From Forficula auricularia (taxonomy: Eukaryota; Arthropoda; Insecta; Dermaptera; Forficulidae), in the NCBI GenBank assembly GCA_024734495.1, contig JALMQS010000089.1, forward strand, positions 2,739,445-2,803,444: DNA of 64,000 nucleotides. Direction: 5' to 3'. The position numbers were made by a program, and so were the translations under genes. Position 1 is the first letter of the stretch; each line of letters begins with the position of its first letter. This document shows, piece by piece, positions 59,169-64,000 of the stretch. The notes below the pieces were generated by a model that ran no database searches, was not told the origin of the DNA, and was given only the letters and a program-made list of their open reading frames with translations.

Positions 59169-59222
59169 TAAATAAAAAGTCACAAATAAAAATTTGTCCT
59201 TATTTTCCTATTATAAACTTTC

Positions 59223-59529
59223 AAAAAAATATAGGACATTATTTAAATAGAAAATCAAGAGAGATAGTCAACTACTAAATCCGAGATGTTATGGATTATT
59301 TTTATTATATCAAAAGGGTTGTTTCACCTTTCGGGGAATTGAGCCAGAATGAAAAAAAAAATGCCGAGGTGGCCACATCGAATTTAAAGCACGCGTAAAA
59401 TTATTTTCACTCAAAAAATTGATCTTCATCATTAAAAAATTTCGGTCACTTGATTCTAAATATTTTCTTTATTGGGCTGCGCAGGAGGGGGGGGGGGGGG
59501 CTCCTCTTACAGACAAAAGTTACAAATTT
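59223..59529. other. Unassigned intronic sequence
   Basis: G-run at 59486-59500; a SINE-like tail piece near 59315-59345. No gene. Confidence 0.4.
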
Positions 59530-59762
59530 AGTTATATAGTACCTGGCCACCGAGCGATGCTCGGTAACGTTTTGCTTCAGTTAAATGCTATATAATATAT
59601 TAATCCCCGAAAAACAACTTAGCCGAAGTTGAGACCGTGACAGATCGAATGTCCAACACAAAACCCTCCTAACCCGTGAATTTCATCCAAATTGTTAGAG
59701 CCGTTTTCGAGAACCCGACCGGATATATATACAATTTTTGCTCGTTTAATAAGAGTAGATAA
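59530..59762 (+). repeat. Repeat family R6 copy
   Basis: Starts near gtacctggccaccgagcgat and ends tgctcgtttaataagagtag. Confidence 0.55.
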
Positions 59763-59776
59763 TATATACAGTGGCA

Positions 59777-60526
59777 TCTATATATATAAAATTAAGGTTT
59801 TGTCTGTACATTGCTCCAAATCACGCCAAATTTTGGTTGCACACGTTTCAAGCAAAGTTATGAACGAAAACACCCTCAACAAACTTCCTGTCTGTATGTC
59901 TATATGTTTCCGTCGTTTCCGAAAAGTTGCTCACGATTCACGTAAAAATGGCTGAAGGAATTATTATGAAATTTCATATTTACATCAGATGTCTTCTAAC
60001 TTACGTTTTTAGGTATATAACGTTTTGATATTTTGATCCCAGAAGGGGGTTTGGGGGGAATGAAAATTATCAAATAACTCCTAAGCTATTAACTCTACGG
60101 CAAATTTTATTATGCGCAAAGTTGTAGGGGATGTGATTTCTGACAAGTTTTGTTTAAAAAAATCCCCCAAAAAACCACCCAAAAAGGGGGGGAGAGGTCA
60201 AAATATGAAAATTCTTGCTCTTTGACCAAACTTAACCAAATTTTGTATACATAATCTGTGGGTCACTAGAAGGCTAGAAATGCAAAAACTAACCTACCAA
60301 AATGGGGGGTGCAGGGTGGAGTGGGGGGTCCAGAGGCGTAGTGGGTGGTGGGGGATCTGGGGTGCGGGGTGGTGGTTGGGCCCGGGTGCATGGTGCGGGG
60401 GTGGGAGGTGCTGGGTGGGGCCCGGGGGTTGTGGTGGGCAGGAGTGGGGTATGAGGGTGGGGGTCCAGGGGGGCGTGCCCCCTGTACAAAACAGAAGGGC
60501 CGCCGAAGGAGGGCCTTGCAGCTAGT
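59777..60526 (+). mobile_element. Non-autonomous Helitron-like element E, complete
   Basis: 5' TCTATATATATAAAATTAAGG after host A (59776). 3' hairpin GGGCCGCCGAAGGAGGGCC followed by TTGCAGCTAGT at 60526 and host T. This is the canonical Helitron layout (5' TC, 3' hairpin, CTRRT, A/T insertion). No Rep/helicase. A G-rich tract fills 60303-60480, which creates long but meaningless ORFs on both strands. It is the best reference for truncated elements B and D. Confidence 0.85.
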
Positions 60527-60539
60527 TTTATAATGAAAC

Positions 60540-60925
60540 TACAATTTCATAGGGCGGTTATTAACTAACTTGAGTGGGGTAAAATACCCGTGGCACTGGG
60601 TTTGATTTTTTTGCCTTGATTGATTGTGACCCGGCCTAGACGTCCTACTATTGGGGGTGTTAAGGCTCAGGTAGAGGACCCCCTCATCGCCCTATAAGTA
60701 ATGTCGTTTATAGTCTTTGGGTTGTACCCAGGTGCGATGAGGGATGCCACCGCTTTATGCCACCACACTCCTTTCCATGAGAGTGTGATGGCCTCGACTC
60801 ATACGGACCCCGCCCTGACGCCAAATCGCTCCGCAATATTGCTCACCAGACTGGAGTTGCCCCTATATTTTTCAATTTTGTTTCGGTGGGCAACACCGAG
60901 TCCAGCCAGCGCGGATCTTAACTTC
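60540..60925. other. GC-rich unknown block in the CWC27 intron
   Basis: Composition is clearly unlike the surroundings (gtgacccggcctagacgtcc ... gcaacaccgagtccagccag). A plus ORF 60701-60934 covers part of it, but I do not recognise the protein. A 3' UTR of a LINE is a possible explanation; not proven. Confidence 0.35.
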
Positions 60926-61489
60926 AATTTTTGAAAATTTTCAATTATATTCAAATTGGGACGTTATTTACTACTGAAAATGATCTACCAGAGATGATCG
61001 AAACTGTAGAGTGTATAGAGAATAATAAATAATAATAATTTAGTAGTAATTATTATATTTATTTCATTTGTGACTAGCAACCCTCGAAACTCCAAGAATA
61101 TTAAATCCAGTCATTTCAATTTTTGGAAAAATAAATTAATATACAATTAAGTATAGTTTATAAAGCTAAATAGTTTTCTAATTAATATATTAAAAGAGAA
61201 TTGTTTTTGATCGCGTTTTGAAACAAGATATATATATATCGCTAGACTACTGCTGGTTGAGGCTATTGGAGTCTGGTGAATCTTAAGTCTGGACCAAGAG
61301 AGAATGAAAAAGATGTGATCCATCTAGGTATGATCCAGCATCATTTCGCGATTAGCCCGCATGACGCTTTTTACCAAACACTGATATGGATCACCTAGTG
61401 GATTTGTAATCTGAGATGTTATATATTCAATCCCCCAGTCCAGCGCGCTCAATCTGTTAACACGTGTTTTAGGTGTTTGCTATCAATTA
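60926..61489. other. AT-rich intronic sequence
   Basis: Nothing recognised. Confidence 0.4.
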
Positions 61490-62080
61490 ATCATGTGTTT
61501 CCAAGATGTGATTCAATCGCAAATCGAATGCAGGTGATTTTTGTCAGATATTAAGTAATAATATTATCCGAATTTATATATTTCTGTGTAAGAAATAATG
61601 AATTTAAATAGTTTTTCTAATTAATATATTAAAGAATAATTAATATATCAAAATTAATTGTCAAAAACAACTCTCTTTGATATATTAATTATTCTTTAAT
61701 ATATTAATTAGAAAACTATTTAAATTCATTATTTCTTACACAGAAATAGATAAATTCGGATATTTTTTTTTTTTTTGACTTTTCGGCCTTTCTAGCCAAA
61801 ATTCTTTCTTCTTCTTTTCACGATGGAGGGGCCAACTCCAGGCCTTTAGGGGTTGCACCTTTTTTGGTCCTTCTCTCATCATTATCATAAAAAAAAGCCA
61901 ATTTACGATACTAATTAAATTTTTTCTAAATTTGTCTCTAACCCCGGGGTCAGATTTTAGCTAGATGCCTCGAGTCGGATTCGAACCCGGGTCCCAAGGT
62001 TATAAATTCGTATATTATTATTACTTAATATCTGACAAAAATCACCTGCATTCGATTCGCGAATGAATCAAATCTAGGAA
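61490..62080. repeat. Foldback split by a SINE
   Basis: Left arm 61500-61660 and right arm 61670-61763 plus 62002-62075 are inverted. The right arm is interrupted exactly by the SINE at 61764-62000. Confidence 0.8.
61764..62000 (-). mobile_element. tRNA-derived SINE with poly(A), 5'-truncated
   Basis: Minus: cccgggttcgaatccgactc (B box), a body shared with 47400-47512, then tgatgagagaaggac ... ggcccctccatcgtgaaaag ... ggctagaaaggccgaaaagt and an A-tail at 61764-61777. Near-duplicated target sequence aaattcg-ata flanks it. Dispersed pieces at 17466, 31351, 46615 and 47400 belong to the same family. Confidence 0.8.
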
Positions 62081-62329
62081 ACTCATGATTAGTTTATAAA
62101 GCTGTGTACGATGGGTGAACCGCGATTGGAATTAGGTGTACACCGTCTTTGGAATTACTTTGGAATTCATTAGATAATCTATTGTCATCTATCGTCTTCT
62201 ACTTGGAGGTGGAAGTAGGTGTACACGATTCCACCCTCGGCTGTGTATTATATCTGATAATTTTTATTTGTTAAAGTTGGAAATTCTTCCAATTGAAATG
62301 AATCAATATTAGTATGTATTTATCCTTAC

Positions 62330-62495
62330 CAAAACTCATCATCGCTATCTTCTTCTTCGCCTTCTTCTTTTTCTACTTTTTTCTTTTCTGCTTTGGCTTC
62401 ATCAGTTAACGATTCCTCTTTAAGAGTTTTTACATTTTTTATTTTATCCTGGAATTTTTTTAATAATGCCAATGAATAATTTTCTCTTGCGACAC
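62330..62495 (-). CDS. CWC27: CWC27 penultimate coding exon
   Basis: Acceptor tttttcag before 62495 and donor gtaagg after 62330. Two bases finish a Gly codon, then VARENYSLALLKKFQDKIKN, an acidic/lysine-rich stretch, and EEEDSDDEF plus two bases of Trp. The family pattern here is an R-E-x-x-x-LALL-x-x-F-x-x-K segment followed by an acidic run and G/F-W. Length 166 nt fits the phase on both sides exactly. Confidence 0.88.
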
Positions 62496-63514
62496 CTGAA
62501 AAATAAAAAATCTATTATATATTTAGTAGGAGCAATATGGGTCGAAATGATTAATTGAAAGCGTTTTATCCTCCCCCTAGATCAGCCCCTAACAATGATA
62601 AAAATAATGTAATTTAGCTATTATTTGAAGTAATATTCTAATTTCAACGTGAGTGGTCTAATCCGAAAAACCTTCTAAATTAATTAAGAAATCGATTTTA
62701 TATTTTCGTATTGTGAAGTAACAAGGTTGTATTTTGGACTAATTTTTACTTGACCATACAGGGTATGGTCAAGTATTGTAATCGTGCATGAAAAAAGTGG
62801 TTTTCTTTTTTGCTTCTTTTTTTCGAAATATCTCAAAAACGGCTGAAACTATTTTGATTAAAAAAATTGAGCGAAACCATGGAATTTCGCTCTACATAAA
62901 GCTCTAATAAGTGAACATCGAAAAAATTATATTTTTCGAGATAATAATTGTTTTGTCAAAATGTCGTTAGTTAGTTATCTGGTATCTGTGCGTTACCAAA
63001 TTTTTGTGGACGAGCTAGCTCAAAAACTAGTTTGAATATCGAAACCAAATTTCACACGTAGTTTTGGTCCATTGAGATTAAGAGCTGAATAGATTTTGGT
63101 GCATATCGACCCAAAATTAAGGGGGGGGGGGGGGGTTAAAAAATTAAAAATCTAGGCCATTTGAGCAAACTCAACCAAATTTTGTATACATAATCAGTGG
63201 ACCCCCAGAAGTCTAAAAATGCAAAAACTAACCGCCCAAAATGGGGGGAGGGGTCAAAAAATGAAAATCTTGGCCATTTACCAAACTCAACCAAATTTTG
63301 TATACATAATCAGTGGGACCCCAGAAGTATAAAAATGCAAAAACTAACCTCCTCCCCCCTACATGATTATAAATAATTTTAGGGGCCAGGTTGTATGGTA
63401 AAGTCAAGTGGATGGCCACATCAGAACACGTCAGCTTATTTTCTTTTTAGAAATTTCAGGCAAGTTTTCATTGAAGTCGATTTGCATTGTAATAAAAACG
63501 ATAAAATACTTTAC
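62496..63514 (-). other. CWC27 intron with family R1 copy
   Basis: About 1 kb intron, donor gtaaag. Most of it is the R1 repeat at 62755-63440. Confidence 0.75.
62755..63440 (-). repeat. Interspersed repeat family R1 (copy 3)
   Basis: Minus-strand copy collinear with 4006-4695 and 38905-39632, with both 105-bp modules and a G-run at 63121-63134. Confidence 0.7.
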
Positions 63515-63701
63515 CTTTCTTTGGTATTTGTTTCTTCAACTCTTTATATTTTTCTTGTTCTTTTCTATAATCTTCCATAATTTGACTTTGCTCTTCTTTT
63601 TTCACTTCCGCTTCTTTTAATTCCCTTTTTTTTTTTATTTCTTCTAATCTTGAAGATTTCATCTCTTTTTTTAGTTCCTTCATCTCTTTTCGGATTCCTT
63701 C
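63515..63701 (-). CDS. CWC27: CWC27 exon, coiled-coil part
   Basis: Acceptor attttttag before 63701; starts in phase 0 with EGIRKEMKELKKEMKSSRLE and continues IKKKRELKEAEVKKEEQ, then YRKEQEKYKELKKQIPKKG, donor gtaaag after one base of the Gly codon. Highly charged helix-forming sequence, as in the C-terminal half of CWC27 downstream of its cyclophilin domain (which lies outside the window). The E-x-EKYKELKK-x-x-x-KKG end matches the human protein pattern. I infer that upstream exons lie beyond 64000. Confidence 0.85.
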
Positions 63702-64000
63702 CTAAAAAATTACCATCTATTATTTATTCGATTTTACAATTTCATGATTATCTAACAAAGCTAGTTAAATATTATTATATTATATATATAGAGTTCAGAA
63801 ACCAATCAAAGTAATAATTAGTAGAGATTGTGGTGTTGGTGCAAGGTGAAACATCTTTAATAAAGATAAGAGTAAATAAATATTATATATAATATTTATT
63901 TACTCTTATCTTCAATCAAAGTAAGTCAATGAAAAATCAAAATGAGAAAACAAATTTGATTCAGAACTATAATTTTATTAAATTTTAAACTTTTAAGTGG
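63702..64000 (-). other. CWC27 intron (partial) with family R5
   Basis: 63820-63930 is family R5 with a small hairpin (aataaatattatatataata). No exon seen before the window edge. Confidence 0.5.

Larger units (their letters stand above)
58950..59222. repeat. Near-perfect foldback of two hammerhead units
   Basis: gaaagtttataataggaata ... tattttcctattataaactttc: arms of about 130 bp pair almost perfectly, with the centre near 59080. Each arm contains one motif in opposite orientation. Lies in the CWC27 intron. Confidence 0.85.
57223..62329 (-). other. Last intron of CWC27 (5.1 kb), filled with repeats
   Basis: Begins with donor gtaagg after 62330 and ends with tttatag before 57222. It holds family R3, a hammerhead foldback, families R2 and R6, Helitron E, a GC-rich unknown block and a SINE-split foldback. 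No further coding exon is needed, because the protein phase is continuous across it. Confidence 0.8.

Noticed and set aside
60280..60533. Long Gly- or Pro-rich ORFs on both strands
   Set aside because: They arise from the G-rich tract inside Helitron-like element E.

Overview
This window is AT-rich eukaryotic DNA from an animal, most likely an insect. The evidence is GT-AG introns, a recognisable nuclear splicing-factor gene (CWC27), and a dense mixture of repeats typical of arthropods: an RTE-like LINE, an R2-type LINE fragment, Tc1, pogo/Tigger, piggyBac, Harbinger-like and DUF4817 elements, Helitron-like elements and tRNA-derived SINEs. There is no operon structure, CRISPR array or prokaryotic signal. 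I cannot name the species.

Layout. 145-3205 is a decayed RTE-like LINE (minus). 4000-8170 holds small repeats and foldbacks, including two copies of a hammerhead-ribozyme-like unit and Helitron 3' ends. 8170-13800 has a DUF4817-type DNA transposon remnant and a family with 118-bp tandem modules in inverted orientation. 13801-16861 is a cluster of three Helitron-like elements. 17662-26613 is a very large inverted duplication (arms about 2.15-2.2 kb, TTAA at both outer ends) whose spacer carries more foldbacks and a 1.18-kb TIR element. 26800-30300 mixes Tc1, piggyBac and a hammerhead-bearing foldback. 30600-37400 contains a weak candidate gene start, two pogo/Tigger elements and two LINE fragments. 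37700-56200 is again MITEs, SINEs, Helitrons and foldbacks.

The only gene identified with confidence is the 3' end of CWC27 (spliceosome-associated cyclophilin-like protein) on the minus strand. Its last three coding exons are 63701-63515, 62495-62330 and 57222-57048. The reading phase is continuous across both junctions, and the final 5.1-kb intron is packed with transposons. The rest of the gene lies beyond the right edge.

The most interesting signal is not an ORF. At about ten places a short motif recurs that reads CTGANGA, one extra base, a variable hairpin, then GAAACGT, with a second variable stem closing around it. Stem I and stem II differ in sequence from family to family but stay complementary, which is the pattern expected of a minimal type I hammerhead ribozyme as known from Penelope-like retroelements. 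Several copies form inverted foldbacks, and one 128-bp copy is flanked by a 15-bp target duplication whose empty site survives nearby. A near-perfect copy lies on the CWC27 strand about 410 bases past its stop codon.
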